A stretch of 64,000 nucleotides of DNA from assembly GCA_018400295.1 (NCBI GenBank), contig JAGYMZ010000006.1:1-64000 (forward strand), in the 5' to 3' direction. Below are positions 26,046 to 35,627 of this stretch, piece by piece. The stretch is from Bacteroidales bacterium. Its GTDB lineage: Bacteria > Bacteroidota > Bacteroidia > Bacteroidales > B18-G4. The notes below the pieces were generated by a model that was given only the letters and a program-made list of their open reading frames with translations, was not told the origin of the DNA and made no database searches. Both the position numbers and the translations under genes were made by a program. Position 1 is the first letter of the stretch. Every line of letters starts with the position of its first letter.

Positions 26046-27236
26046 ATGTCTACATTCATGATGCGGGATACGCGGATATCGTTAGCTGTGGCGCTGATGC
26101 CACTGCTTATACTTTTTTTCTTTGTTGCCTGTGAAAAGGATAAGGATACAGATCCATCCACGGGTACTGGTTTTCAGCCTACTCCGTATGAATTAGAGAT
26201 ACCCTTTGGTTTTCCTACCCGGTTGAATGTTCCGGATGATAATCCGATGACCGTAGAAGGCATTGAACTGGGGCGTTACCTTTTTTATGACGGCCGTATA
26301 TCGGGCCGTACGCATCCGGATTCGATGATGAGTTGTGCCACCTGCCATATACAGGAGAATTCTTTTGAATGTGGCATAAACCACCCGGTCTATGAAGGGG
26401 GCCATCCCTTTGGCGTTACCGGAATACATACACCCCATATGATGCTTCCCTTGATAAACCTGGTTTGGAATACGTCGGGATTTTTGTGGAATGGCTCCGT
26501 GCGCCCCGGCAACCCGGACGGGAGCCGCAGGAATATTGAAGACCTGGTATGGATGGGCATCGTGGCCCCTCATGAGATGAACAGTGATACCAACCGCGCC
26601 AAAGCGTTGATCCAGCAAACCCCCGGATACCCGGAGCTGTTTGAAAAGGCTTTTGGATCTGACAACGTGACTGTCGACCGCATGGGTAAAGCCATAGCGC
26701 AGTTTATCCGCACCTTTGTTTCCGCCGACGCAAAGTTCGATAAGTATATGCGGGGGGAACTGCAGCTAAGCCCCTCCGAATTGAACGGGTATGTCCTGTT
26801 CACCACCGAAGAGGGTGCCGATTGCTTTCATTGCCACGGGGGCTTTGGGAACCCCTTGTTTACGACCAACCTGTTTTATAACAACGGGAAAGATTCTGTT
26901 TTCAATGATCCGCGCGATCGTTATGCAGTGACGGGAGACCCGAACGATAAAGGGGCATATAAGGCCACAACCCTGAGGAACATAGAGTTGACCGGTCCGT
27001 ATATGCACGATGGACGGTTTGAAAGCCTGGAAGAAGTGATTGATTTTTATTCCCATCACCTGGTATGGTCGCCACAGGTGGATCCCCTGATGCATCACAT
27101 CAATAACGGGGGCACGCAACTTACCGCCACGGAAAAAGCCGACCTGGCGGCCTTTATCCGCACCCTGCGCGACGAAACTTTCCTGAACAACCCGGAGTAT
27201 TCTAAACCCGGGACGTTCCCGGACGGGAAGGAGTAA
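26046..27236 (+). CDS. MbnH/cytochrome c peroxidase-type dihaem enzyme (lipoprotein)
   Basis: 396 residues with a signal and Cys29 after F-F-V-A, so probably lipidated. Two haem c sites: C97-A-T-C100-H101 and C260-F-H-C263-H264. G-P-Y-M-H-D-G-R-F (around residue 320) is the conserved axial-ligand region of the CcpA/MauG superfamily. Next to an MbnP-like gene this points to MbnH, the bis-Fe(IV)-forming enzyme that oxidises a Trp of MbnP. A plain cytochrome c peroxidase cannot be excluded, but the pair order argues for MbnH. Haem maturation genes are not in the window. Confidence 0.85.
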   Translation: MSTFMMRDTRISLAVALMPLLILFFFVACEKDKDTDPSTGTGFQPTPYELEIPFGFPTRLNVPDDNPMTVEGIELGRYLFYDGRISGRTHPDSMMSCATCHIQENSFECGINHPVYEGGHPFGVTGIHTPHMMLPLINLVWNTSGFLWNGSVRPGNPDGSRRNIEDLVWMGIVAPHEMNSDTNRAKALIQQTPGYPELFEKAFGSDNVTVDRMGKAIAQFIRTFVSADAKFDKYMRGELQLSPSELNGYVLFTTEEGADCFHCHGGFGNPLFTTNLFYNNGKDSVFNDPRDRYAVTGDPNDKGAYKATTLRNIELTGPYMHDGRFESLEEVIDFYSHHLVWSPQVDPLMHHINNGGTQLTATEKADLAAFIRTLRDETFLNNPEYSKPGTFPDGKE

Positions 27237-27240
27237 TGGA

Positions 27241-27274
27241 CAGGGGGGCTGAAAGCTTCTTCCCCTGAAGTTTT
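27241..27274. terminator. Possible weak terminator between convergent genes
   Basis: CAGGGG at 27241-27246 and CCCCTG at 27262-27267 can form a short stem with a partly self-paired loop, followed by AAGTTTT. It lies between the end of the copper locus and the end of the prolyl oligopeptidase gene and partly overlaps the latter's stop codon. Confidence 0.4.
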
Positions 27275-29393
27275 ATTCCATCTCCATTCCCAGGTTATAG
27301 AACGTAAAGGCCCACATGTCCGTATATTCTTCAATGATCTTGGAAGTGGGCTTGCCTGCCCCATGGCCTGCCTTGGTGTCGATGCGCAGCAGGATGGGGT
27401 TGGGGCCATCGTTCCGTTCCTGGAGGGTGGCCATAAATTTAAAGGTATGCGCCGGCACCACACGGTCGTCGTGATCGGCCGTGAAAGCCAGGGTGGCCGG
27501 GTAGCTTACGCCTTCTTCTATGTTATGCAGCGGTGAATACCCCAGGAGATAACGGAACATGGTGCTGTCGTCCTCACTGGTCCCGTAATCTGTGGCCCAG
27601 GCCCAGCCGATGGTGAATTTATGGTACCTCAGCATATCCATGACCCCTACAAAGGGCAGGGCGACTTTGAAAAGGTCGGGACGCTGGGTCATACACGCCC
27701 CTACCAGCAAACCGCCATTGGATCCGCCCATGATGGCCAGCTTGTCTGGTGAGGTATAGTTGTTTTCAACCAGATATTCGGCTGCGGAAATAAAATCATC
27801 GAAGACATTTTGCTTTTGCAGCTTGGTGCCGGCCTCATGCCATTCTTCACCATATTCCCCTCCGCCACGGAGGTTCACGGTAACGTAAATCCCTCCGTTT
27901 TCAAGGAAGATAAGCCGGTTGATGCTGAACGAGGGGGTGATGCTGATGTTAAACCCCCCGTAGCCATAAAGCAGGGCAGGATTGTTCCCGTCCATGGGAA
28001 GGCCCTTCTTGTGTACGATGAACATGGGGACTTCCGTGCCGTCTTTGCTTTCATAAAAGATCTGGTTCACTTCATATTCCTCGGCATCGAAACTGATCTC
28101 CGGCTTGCGGAATATGGAAGCGCGGTTTTCCTTTACATGATACTGGAAAATGGTCGTTGGATAAATGAAAGAAGTAAACCCGTAAAAAGCGACATCGTCT
28201 TCCATCTTGCTGCTGAAACCTGCAAGGGTGCCCAGGGTGGGCAGCTCAAGGTCGTGCAGGTACTTGCCGTCCAATGTGTAGATACAGACCCTGCTGTTGG
28301 CGTCTTTCATGTAATTTGCCACGATCCGGCCTCCGGCCAGGGAAACCGATTGCAATACTTCTTCTTTTTCAGGTATCAGGGTTTCCCAGTTTTCTTTGCC
28401 GGGCTTGTTTGTATTGATGGAAATGACCTTCTTTTTGGGTGCCTCATCGTTGGTAAGCACCAACAGATGATCCCCGCTGTTGTCTATGACGGAAAAATCA
28501 TGTTCAAAGTCCTGAACGACCGGGATAAAATCACTCCCTTTCTTTTCCAGGTCCTTGAAATACAATGCATTTCCACTGGTGGATTCCGATTCATACAGGA
28601 TCAAGAACCGTTCGTCTTCGGTGGTTTGCACATAATAATTGCGCAAGGGATGCGCATCGTTTTTATACACCAGCCTGTCGTCCGACTGCGGCGTACCTGC
28701 CTTGTGGTAATATACCTTATGGTATTCATTCACATCGCTCAGCGCTTCTCCCTGTTCCGGCTCGTCGTAGCGACTGTAATAAAAGCCATGGTCCTTCCAT
28801 GATATCCCGGAGAATTTGATCCATTTCAGGTGGTCTTCCAGGTCCTTGCCGGTTTCAATGTCTTTGATATAAATCTCATTCCAGTCGGATCCCCCGCGGG
28901 AGATCTGGTATGCCAGGTATTCCCCGTTGTGCGATACAGAGGATCCTGTGAGTGCGACGGTGCCGTCTTCAGACAGTTTATTGGGATCCAGCAATACTTC
29001 CGGTTCGCCTTCCAGGCCTTCCTGGATATACATGACGCTTTGATCCTGGAGCCCGTCGTTTTTGGAAAAGATGTAATGGTTCCCTTCCCTGCGGGGCAGG
29101 CCGTATTTGGGGTAATCCCAGATGCTGGTCAGTCTTTCTTTTATTTGGTCCCGGTATGGGATCTGGCCCAGGTATTCGTTTGTGACCGCATTCTGGGCAC
29201 GGACCCATGCCATGGTCTCTTCCGAGTCATCGTCTTCCAGCCAGCGGTAAGGGTCTTTGACCTCAATGCCATAATATACATTTACCGAATCGGCTTTTTT
29301 GGTGACGGGGTATTCGATCTTTTTCGAACCCTCCTGACATCCGCTTGTGATCATCATGGATACAACAATTGTTAAATAAAAAATCTTTTTCAT
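27273..29393 (-). CDS. Prolyl oligopeptidase (S9A) lipoprotein
   Basis: 706 residues, typical of S9A. N-terminal lipobox T-S-G-C gives lipidation at about residue 19. Propeller domain residues ~70-410 and the C-terminal alpha/beta hydrolase domain. Catalytic Ser558 in G-G-S-N-G-G, Asp in HDDRVVP and His in AGHGAGKP. The family cleaves after proline in peptides shorter than about 30 residues; membrane attachment suggests peptide scavenging in the periplasm or on the surface. Monocistronic, convergent with the copper locus. Confidence 0.93.
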   Translation of the reverse strand: MKKIFYLTIVVSMMITSGCQEGSKKIEYPVTKKADSVNVYYGIEVKDPYRWLEDDDSEETMAWVRAQNAVTNEYLGQIPYRDQIKERLTSIWDYPKYGLPRREGNHYIFSKNDGLQDQSVMYIQEGLEGEPEVLLDPNKLSEDGTVALTGSSVSHNGEYLAYQISRGGSDWNEIYIKDIETGKDLEDHLKWIKFSGISWKDHGFYYSRYDEPEQGEALSDVNEYHKVYYHKAGTPQSDDRLVYKNDAHPLRNYYVQTTEDERFLILYESESTSGNALYFKDLEKKGSDFIPVVQDFEHDFSVIDNSGDHLLVLTNDEAPKKKVISINTNKPGKENWETLIPEKEEVLQSVSLAGGRIVANYMKDANSRVCIYTLDGKYLHDLELPTLGTLAGFSSKMEDDVAFYGFTSFIYPTTIFQYHVKENRASIFRKPEISFDAEEYEVNQIFYESKDGTEVPMFIVHKKGLPMDGNNPALLYGYGGFNISITPSFSINRLIFLENGGIYVTVNLRGGGEYGEEWHEAGTKLQKQNVFDDFISAAEYLVENNYTSPDKLAIMGGSNGGLLVGACMTQRPDLFKVALPFVGVMDMLRYHKFTIGWAWATDYGTSEDDSTMFRYLLGYSPLHNIEEGVSYPATLAFTADHDDRVVPAHTFKFMATLQERNDGPNPILLRIDTKAGHGAGKPTSKIIEEYTDMWAFTFYNLGMEME

Positions 29394-29492
29394 GGTTACC
29401 GGCGTTTAATAATGGAATTAATGATGTTGAGTGATTTTGGATGTAAAATTAGCCAATAAATCCAAACGAACACCACATCCGGGTGTTTTTGA

Positions 29493-30836
29493 TTATGTGT
29501 CTTGCGTTATCACCGTTTTGGTTTTCCATTTGCCTGTGAGGTAATAGAGGTAGGATAGGATCATTCCGGATATCCAGGCCAGGGGTATACCCCACCATAT
29601 GCCCGTTGCTCCGTATTCCAGGGAAAGAAAATAACAAACGGGGATGCGGATGATCCACAGGGCAAAGAAGGTAATGATCATAGGGACCAGGGTGTCTCCT
29701 GCCCCCCGCATGACCCCGCCTACCACGAACATGGTGGTGAAAATGATGTAGAAAGGGCTGACGATCTTAATGTATTGGGCACCGATGCGGATCACTTCCG
29801 CGTCGTTCGTAAACAAGCTCATGATGGGTGTGGAAAACAGAAGGGTAATGGCCGACATTACAATAGCGATCAGGGATGTCATGCGAAAAGTGGCCCACAG
29901 TCCCGATCGCACCCTGTATGGTTTGTTAGCCCCCAGGTTTTGTCCGACAAAAGTCGCGAGTGCATTGGCAAAATTCATGGCCGGCATGGCTGCGAAGGAA
30001 TCTATCCGGAACACAACCGCGTATGCGGCAACCGTTTCTGTTCCAAAAGGGTTGACGAGCCAGAACATGGCCAGCATGCCGAGGGCGACAAAAGCCTGCT
30101 GCAGTCCGACCGGCAGGCCAATGCGTAAGTTTTTGTAAAAAACCGAACGGATAAAGTAAAGTTTTCTCCAGGACAAATTGATGACGGGGTGTGTCCGGTT
30201 CAGGTATATGATGGCGGTCAGAAAAGCACCTCCCTGGGCGGCCACCGTGGCGGTGGCTGCCCCTGCAATGCCCCATTTAAAAACAACCACGAATAAAAGG
30301 TCAAACAGTATGTTCGTGATGGTGGCGATGATCATAAAATACAGGGGGGTCCTGGAATCTCCCAATCCCCTCAATATGGCGCTGGTCCCGTTAAACCCGA
30401 AAAACAGGAGCAGACCTCCCAGGTAGATCTTCAAATACAGGCTGGCCTGGGGGATGACCTCCTCCGGCATCCGGATCAGTCTGAAAATATGATCGCTGGC
30501 TAGTATCCCGACGATGCTGATGAAAATGGAGGCAAAGAACAGGAAGATATACAGTGTGTCGATGGCTTTTCGCACATTATCCATGTCTTTTGCGCCAAAG
30601 TACTGGGCGATGATGACCGTGGAGCCAATGGTAATGCCAATGATGAAGGATATCAGGGTGAACAGGATGGGGAAGGATGCGCCCACCGCTGCCAGCGCTT
30701 CTTTGCCTATGTAATTCCCAACGATGATGCTGTCCACAACGTTGTATAGTTGGTGGAAAACATTCCCAAGCACCATGGGGGTGGCGAAACGCAGGATCAG
30801 GCGGCTTTCTTTCCCTTTGCTTAAATCTTTCATCAA
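29493..30836 (-). CDS. MATE family efflux transporter
   Basis: 447 residues with twelve expected membrane helices and two MatE repeats (FATPMVLGNVFHQLYNVVDSIIVGNYIG at the N-terminus and the GMLAMFWLVNPFGTETVAAYAV region in the second half). NorM/DinF-like transporters export cationic drugs or lipophilic compounds using a Na+ or H+ gradient. Substrate unknown. Gene stands alone, divergent from an M23 peptidase gene. Confidence 0.92.
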   Translation of the reverse strand: MMKDLSKGKESRLILRFATPMVLGNVFHQLYNVVDSIIVGNYIGKEALAAVGASFPILFTLISFIIGITIGSTVIIAQYFGAKDMDNVRKAIDTLYIFLFFASIFISIVGILASDHIFRLIRMPEEVIPQASLYLKIYLGGLLLFFGFNGTSAILRGLGDSRTPLYFMIIATITNILFDLLFVVVFKWGIAGAATATVAAQGGAFLTAIIYLNRTHPVINLSWRKLYFIRSVFYKNLRIGLPVGLQQAFVALGMLAMFWLVNPFGTETVAAYAVVFRIDSFAAMPAMNFANALATFVGQNLGANKPYRVRSGLWATFRMTSLIAIVMSAITLLFSTPIMSLFTNDAEVIRIGAQYIKIVSPFYIIFTTMFVVGGVMRGAGDTLVPMIITFFALWIIRIPVCYFLSLEYGATGIWWGIPLAWISGMILSYLYYLTGKWKTKTVITQDT

Positions 30837-30918
30837 AACTTCATTTTCTCTGCTGGCGCCATCGGTTGAACCGGTGACCGGTCACCGCTTGCTTTTAATG
30901 GTCAACTGCAACGGGCAA

Positions 30919-30952
30919 CAAAATTAGCAAAATAGGGTGTGCATGGATCAAA
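30919..30952 (-). promoter_or_regulatory. Probable promoter of the MATE gene
   Basis: On the minus strand TTTG (30952-30949) is followed after 22 nt by TAATTTTG (30926-30919), close to the Bacteroidota promoter consensus though the spacer is slightly long. On the opposite strand a separate TAATTTTG at 30980-30987 faces the M23 gene without a clear -33 box. Confidence 0.5.
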
Positions 30953-31032
30953 TATTATGGTTATATGATAAAGAACCCCTAATTTTGTTCATTCAATATG
31001 GATGAATAACCAGATGATGTCCCGTTGAGCCT

Positions 31033-32757
31033 ATGAAGAATGTTGTGATGTTTTTTTGTTTTCTTTTAATCCAGGCGATGGTGGGTGCCCAGGAAAATGA
31101 ATCTTATCCTGCAGGGGATTTTATATCCCCTGTGGATATGCCGTTGCGTTTATCAGGAACCTTTGGTGAATTGCGTAACGGTCATTTTCATTCGGGAATG
31201 GATATCCGCACCAACGGTTCCAAGGGCTATGCGATCCGGGCTGTGGCCGATGGCTATGTCTCCAGGGTCAGGGTGGCGGCCGGAGGTTTTGGAAAAACGG
31301 TTTATATTTCACACCCCAATGGATATATGTCGGTGTATGCGCACCTTGACAGGTTTCGGAGCGATTTGGAAGCGTATGTCCTGGAGGCTCAATATCTCAG
31401 GGAAGAATTCGAGGTGAACCTGTTCCCGGATAAGGGCCGCTTTCGTGTGGACCAGGGTGATGTCATTGCATTTTCCGGTAACTCCGGATATTCTTTCGGT
31501 CCCCACCTGCACTTTGAGATCCGTGAGAATGCCACCCAGGAGCCGGTTAATCCGCTGCATTTTGGTTTTGATGTGGAAGATCAGGTGCGGCCCACCATAG
31601 AAAGCGTTATGATCTATCCGGATATCGCTGCCTACCATCCCGGCCCTTTCAATGTGCCGCGTGAAATAAGGATAGCGCGCAAAGGGACCCGTCATTTTCC
31701 CGTGCGTGAAGGGATCTTTGATGTACCCACCGATTTCTATGTTGGTGTGATGGCCTTCGACCAGCACAACGGATCCTGGACCCGGAACGGCGTCTATTCT
31801 ATGAAGGTTTACCTGGATACCCTGCTGGTTTACGAGCACCGGATGGACCGGTTTGCATTCAGCGAAACACGGTATATCAACAGCAGTATTGATTACCGGG
31901 AGTTCCTTTTGAACAAAAGAAGGTTTGTCCGGAGCCGGCTTGATCCCAACAACCGTTTAAATATTTACAGGTCCCTGGATAACGGAGGCGTCATCCATCT
32001 GGAAGATACCCTTCCGCATATCCTCCGGTGTGTGGTTGGGGATATCGCCGGTAATTATTCCCGGGTCGATCTACAGGTCAAAGCTTCTGATGAAGCCGGC
32101 ATGGCGGCTTTTATCGAGGATGATTCTTCATTTGTTTTCCTGTCGTGGAGGGATGCGACAAGGCTCTCACATCAGGGACTGGAGGTTAAAATACCGCCCT
32201 ATGCATTGTATGATAATGCCTTTATAAAAATTGAAACCACTGCCCCGGAACCCGGCCTCCTGTCTATGATCTATGATCTGCATGACAGCACCATACCCGT
32301 GCACCGGTACTTCAGCCTGTCCATCAGGCCGGATTCCGTTCCGCAGGGCAGGGAGGACAAACTGCTGATCGCTGAGATAGGGTCCGGAGGTAAACTTTCG
32401 TCTGCCGGAGGGGAATGGGTGAAGGACCGGGTCGTTTCACGCCTTAGAAAATTCGGCCGCTATGCGATTGCCATGGACACCGTTCCCCCGGAGATCCATC
32501 CGGTCAATATTGCAGATGGGACGGTAAAGCGGGCCCCCGGCCGGTTGTTGATCCGTATTGATGACGATCTCTCCGGTGTGGCGACATACCGCAGCATGCT
32601 TAACGGGGATTGGATCTTAACGGAATATGACCTTAAAAATAAATTGCTGATATGTGATGTGCAGGGGAAAGCCCGTGCGGGCAGGAACTTTTTTTTGCTT
32701 GAGGTCACAGACAATAAAAATAATTCCGCGGTCATGGAAAAAGTATTGTATTATTAA
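31033..32757 (+). CDS. M23 (LytM) metallopeptidase with long C-terminal region
   Basis: 574 residues, signal peptide residues 1-19 (ending VGAQE). The LytM domain at ~25-180 has HFHSGMDI (zinc His and Asp), a YAHL stretch and GPHLHFEIR with the last His ligand. The remaining ~390 residues are beta-rich with VDLQVKASDEAG and a bacterial-Ig-like RIDDDLSG block, as in other Bacteroidota members. Likely cuts peptidoglycan cross-links or acts as an envelope peptidase. All zinc-site motifs are present, so it should be active. Confidence 0.88.
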   Translation: MKNVVMFFCFLLIQAMVGAQENESYPAGDFISPVDMPLRLSGTFGELRNGHFHSGMDIRTNGSKGYAIRAVADGYVSRVRVAAGGFGKTVYISHPNGYMSVYAHLDRFRSDLEAYVLEAQYLREEFEVNLFPDKGRFRVDQGDVIAFSGNSGYSFGPHLHFEIRENATQEPVNPLHFGFDVEDQVRPTIESVMIYPDIAAYHPGPFNVPREIRIARKGTRHFPVREGIFDVPTDFYVGVMAFDQHNGSWTRNGVYSMKVYLDTLLVYEHRMDRFAFSETRYINSSIDYREFLLNKRRFVRSRLDPNNRLNIYRSLDNGGVIHLEDTLPHILRCVVGDIAGNYSRVDLQVKASDEAGMAAFIEDDSSFVFLSWRDATRLSHQGLEVKIPPYALYDNAFIKIETTAPEPGLLSMIYDLHDSTIPVHRYFSLSIRPDSVPQGREDKLLIAEIGSGGKLSSAGGEWVKDRVVSRLRKFGRYAIAMDTVPPEIHPVNIADGTVKRAPGRLLIRIDDDLSGVATYRSMLNGDWILTEYDLKNKLLICDVQGKARAGRNFFLLEVTDNKNNSAVMEKVLYY

Positions 32758-32816
32758 TTCTTGTACAGTTTTCCTGGCCGCGGGCTGAAAACATGTATGA
32801 ATAAATTCGTGAAAGA

Positions 32817-33677
32817 ATGAAAAATGCCATCCGGAACATACGGCTTGAAAAACTTGTAGAGCGGGAAAAGGAACTGAATTGCCTGTATGATGTTGAAAAG
32901 ATACTTGGCAACAAACAGGCGTCAACCGAAAAGGTATTCAAGGAATTGGTGCATGTCATACCTCCAGGCTTTCAGTATTCCACCGTGTGCGAATCCAGGA
33001 TCACCTTTGAAGACAAGGAATATAAGACCGAGGATTTTGAAGAGACCGAATGGATGCTGTCCTCGGCAATTGTCGTGGATGAACATGTTGCCGGGAAGAT
33101 CGATGTTGCATATACCCAGGTGATCCGCCTACATAAAGGGGAGGCTTTCCTCCCCGAAGAACAAAGATTGCTGAATACCATCGCCCTGTCGGTTGGCCGG
33201 TATGTGTTCAGAAGGAAGCTGAAATCCACGATGGATTATCTGAAAAGTACCCGGGAGGATAAAAAAGTCCGGATTGATGAGAAACTGATCCTGACTCCGG
33301 AATCCGATGAACATTGGAAATGGAGGCATGAGATTGCGCAAAAGATCGCCGCATGTGTTCCTGTGGACAAATTTGGGATCAGGGGCCTCTATCTTATCGG
33401 AAGCACCAAGAATGCCAGTGCAGGCCCCGGTTCGGATATTGATCTGATCGCCCATGTAGACGGTACGGATCATCAGAAGGAGAAGCTTTCGCTTTGGATG
33501 GAAGGCTGGGGTTTATGCCTCACGGAAATGAATTTCATGAAATCCGGTTACCGGTGCTCCGGCAGCCTGATAGACCTGCACATCATTACCGACGAGGATA
33601 TAAAGAACAAGGACAGTTTTGCATCCATGCTTACGGCCGTTACGGACCGGGCCAGGCCCCTCAGGTTAAATGTGTGA
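32817..33677 (+). CDS. GAF-like sensor fused to a nucleotidyltransferase domain
   Basis: 286 residues, no signal. Residues ~12-145 (VEREKELNCLYDVEKIL, PPGFQYSTVCESRI, FLPEEQRLLNTIALSVGRYV) form the GAF-like sensor module that in Bacteroidota often precedes PEP/pyruvate-binding or kinase domains. Residues ~165-286 hold a minimal nucleotidyltransferase: YLIGSTKNASAGPGSDIDLIAH, that is G-S ... D-x-D, with a third acidic residue in LIDLHII. It could modify another protein or a small molecule in response to a ligand. Its gene is 60 nt after the M23 gene and 109 nt before a phosphoesterase gene on the same strand. Confidence 0.7.
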   Translation: MKNAIRNIRLEKLVEREKELNCLYDVEKILGNKQASTEKVFKELVHVIPPGFQYSTVCESRITFEDKEYKTEDFEETEWMLSSAIVVDEHVAGKIDVAYTQVIRLHKGEAFLPEEQRLLNTIALSVGRYVFRRKLKSTMDYLKSTREDKKVRIDEKLILTPESDEHWKWRHEIAQKIAACVPVDKFGIRGLYLIGSTKNASAGPGSDIDLIAHVDGTDHQKEKLSLWMEGWGLCLTEMNFMKSGYRCSGSLIDLHIITDEDIKNKDSFASMLTAVTDRARPLRLNV

Positions 33678-33785
33678 GTTTTTTTGAATGCATGCGGATT
33701 GCCCGCGTATACACCTGTGCCTGGTCAATCGGGAAGGGAAACCAAAAACTTCCTGTATGTATGTTGAATCATTGAATCCGCGCCA

Positions 33786-34634
33786 ATGTTGAAATGTTTT
33801 TTTGTCAGCGATCTGCATGGGGTGGTGTCGCGCTATGAAAAGCTCACAGAAAGGATCATAACGGACCGGCCTGCCATTGTGCTGATGGGGGGCGACCTGC
33901 TTCCCCACGGGTTTGGGGTTGGATCGGAATTTTCGGATTTTTTCAGTGAATTCTTGTTCCGGAGTTTCATCCGGATGAAGGAGGAAATGCAGGAAGATTA
34001 TCCTGAAATACTCCTCATTCTCGGCAACGATGATCCGAAAGTGAATGAAATCCGTTTTGTTGAGGCCCAGAAATCCGGTTTATGGCGCTATATGCACAAG
34101 AAAAAGTATGATACGGATGGTTTTGCTTTTTATGGGTATGCCCATGTGCCGCCAACACCTTTCCGGCTTAAGGACTGGGAGCGGTATGATGTTTCGAGGT
34201 ACGTGGATCCCGGGTGCATCCACCCGGCAGAGGGGTATTTTTCCATGGAGCCTGAAGAAGATATTGAGTTTTCAACCATACAAAAGCACCTTGCAGAAAT
34301 GACTGGAGGCAGGGACCTGTCCGGGTCGGTTTTCCTTTTTCATTCCCCTCCGTATGGTACGCATCTCGACCGCGCTGCACTGGACGGCAGGATGATCGAT
34401 CACGTGCCCCTGGATGTGCATGTGGGCAGTATCGCTATCCAGCGATTCATCGAAGAACGACAGCCCTTGATGACCCTGCACGGCCATATTCATGAGGCGT
34501 CCAGGATCACAGGGGACTGGCACCAATATATCGGGAAAACACTGGCCGTCAATGCTGCCTGGGAAGGCCCGGAATTGAGCCTGATCAGTTTCGACCTGGA
34601 GGATCCGGCAACGGTGCAGCGGGAACTGATTTAG
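33786..34634 (+). CDS. Calcineurin-like metallophosphoesterase
   Basis: 282 residues. Metal-binding motifs in order: S-D-L-H-G (start), G-G-D-L-L-P-H, L-G-N-D-D, FHSPPYGTHLD and H-G-H-I-H-E-A. All five are intact. The family hydrolyses phosphomono- or diesters, nucleotides or phosphoproteins with a dimetal centre. Cytosolic. Its position after a nucleotidyltransferase gene makes an 'adder and remover' pair possible, but this is inference from order alone. Confidence 0.85.
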   Translation: MLKCFFVSDLHGVVSRYEKLTERIITDRPAIVLMGGDLLPHGFGVGSEFSDFFSEFLFRSFIRMKEEMQEDYPEILLILGNDDPKVNEIRFVEAQKSGLWRYMHKKKYDTDGFAFYGYAHVPPTPFRLKDWERYDVSRYVDPGCIHPAEGYFSMEPEEDIEFSTIQKHLAEMTGGRDLSGSVFLFHSPPYGTHLDRAALDGRMIDHVPLDVHVGSIAIQRFIEERQPLMTLHGHIHEASRITGDWHQYIGKTLAVNAAWEGPELSLISFDLEDPATVQRELI

Positions 34635-34675
34635 AAAGGATCAAAAAAATGCCCGGTTTGTATGTGGTAATGCCC

Positions 34676-35434
34676 TCATAAATTCAGCAGGGAAGCCTCA
34701 AATTGGAAATAATCGTGCAGATCACGCATGATAAATGATGTCAGTTGTTTTGTCCTGCGTATGGTGCAGGTGCGGCAATGCAGATACCCGTGTATTTTGT
34801 CCAGGCAGCTTTCTTCAAAGTCTGTGTCGGAAAGCAGTTCATCGACCAGACCCAGTTCCAGGGCATTTTCGGCCGTTATGCTGGCCGTGAGCTGTATTTT
34901 CATGGCCCGGGAATGGCCCAGGTAATGTCCCAGGAAAAATGGCATGGCCCCGGAAGGATGCAGCCCAAATTTGTTGTGGGCCATGATCAAACGGCTGTTT
35001 TCAGTTATATACCTGAAATCTGCTGCCAGGGAGGCCCCGATGAAAGGGGTCACAATATCTCCCCGGATGGCTGAAAAACAGAGCTTTTGATATTCCGCAA
35101 TGGCTTTTATGATTTTGTTCAATATGTTGATCTCGCGAAAACGGATGTTCTTTTGGGTGAAGCCCGGCAGGTTATCTTTATCGCTTTCCGTTTGATGGTC
35201 GATGATGTCGTGAATGAACCGGTCGTATTCATCCTCTCCCAGACAGCCCGGATCATTGATGATCATCAGCGCCATGATGTTGGGATCGTATTCGGTCTTT
35301 TTAATGAATTCCACAAGCAATTCGCTTTCCTGCAGGTTGGTGACAAGGTCAAATACGTTGTGGCGGATGTTAAGGACCGCGACCGGTTCTTTGGAATATG
35401 TTGTAAACGATTCTCTTTCAATAAAATAATCCAT
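34676..35434 (-). CDS. Enoyl-CoA hydratase/isomerase (crotonase) family protein
   Basis: 252 residues from the ATG at 35434; a longer frame runs upstream through a promoter-like region and is rejected. Crotonase fold: the oxyanion-hole segments AIRGDIVTPFIGASLAADFRY and the NKFGLHPSGAMPFFLGHYLG stretch, then AMKIQLTASITAENALELGLVDELL. The usual Gly-Gly pair of the oxyanion hole is partly replaced (I-G-A-S-L), and the catalytic Glu positions are not evident, so it could be a non-hydratase member. No CoA-ligase or dehydrogenase neighbours were found, so its pathway is unknown. Confidence 0.7.
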   Translation of the reverse strand: MDYFIERESFTTYSKEPVAVLNIRHNVFDLVTNLQESELLVEFIKKTEYDPNIMALMIINDPGCLGEDEYDRFIHDIIDHQTESDKDNLPGFTQKNIRFREINILNKIIKAIAEYQKLCFSAIRGDIVTPFIGASLAADFRYITENSRLIMAHNKFGLHPSGAMPFFLGHYLGHSRAMKIQLTASITAENALELGLVDELLSDTDFEESCLDKIHGYLHCRTCTIRRTKQLTSFIMRDLHDYFQFEASLLNL

Positions 35435-35554
35435 TTTTTGGTCTTTGTTTGATTTGTCAAAATACGAATTATTCACTGTATTTCCAATTCTTTCTTTGAA
35501 TGACCGTTGGGGACATCCCCTGGCCGGTTCCCATGCTATAAGTATTGTATGTCC

Positions 35555-35585
35555 TTGAATTTGTTCCATAAATGTCGTAACTTTG
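35555..35585 (+). promoter_or_regulatory. Bacteroidota-type promoter of the Mth938-like gene
   Basis: TTG at 35555-35557, 20-nt spacer, TAACTTTG at 35578-35585. It supports the start codon at 35628 rather than the upstream alternative at 35583, which would lie inside the -7 box. A leader of about 40 nt is predicted. Confidence 0.7.
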
Positions 35586-35627
35586 AGGGTGCAAGCATTT
35601 TCAGGAACCTGGGAATTCAATGGCTGT

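Noticed and set aside
27810-28802. 330-codon plus-strand frame
   Set aside because: Shadow of the prolyl oligopeptidase gene.
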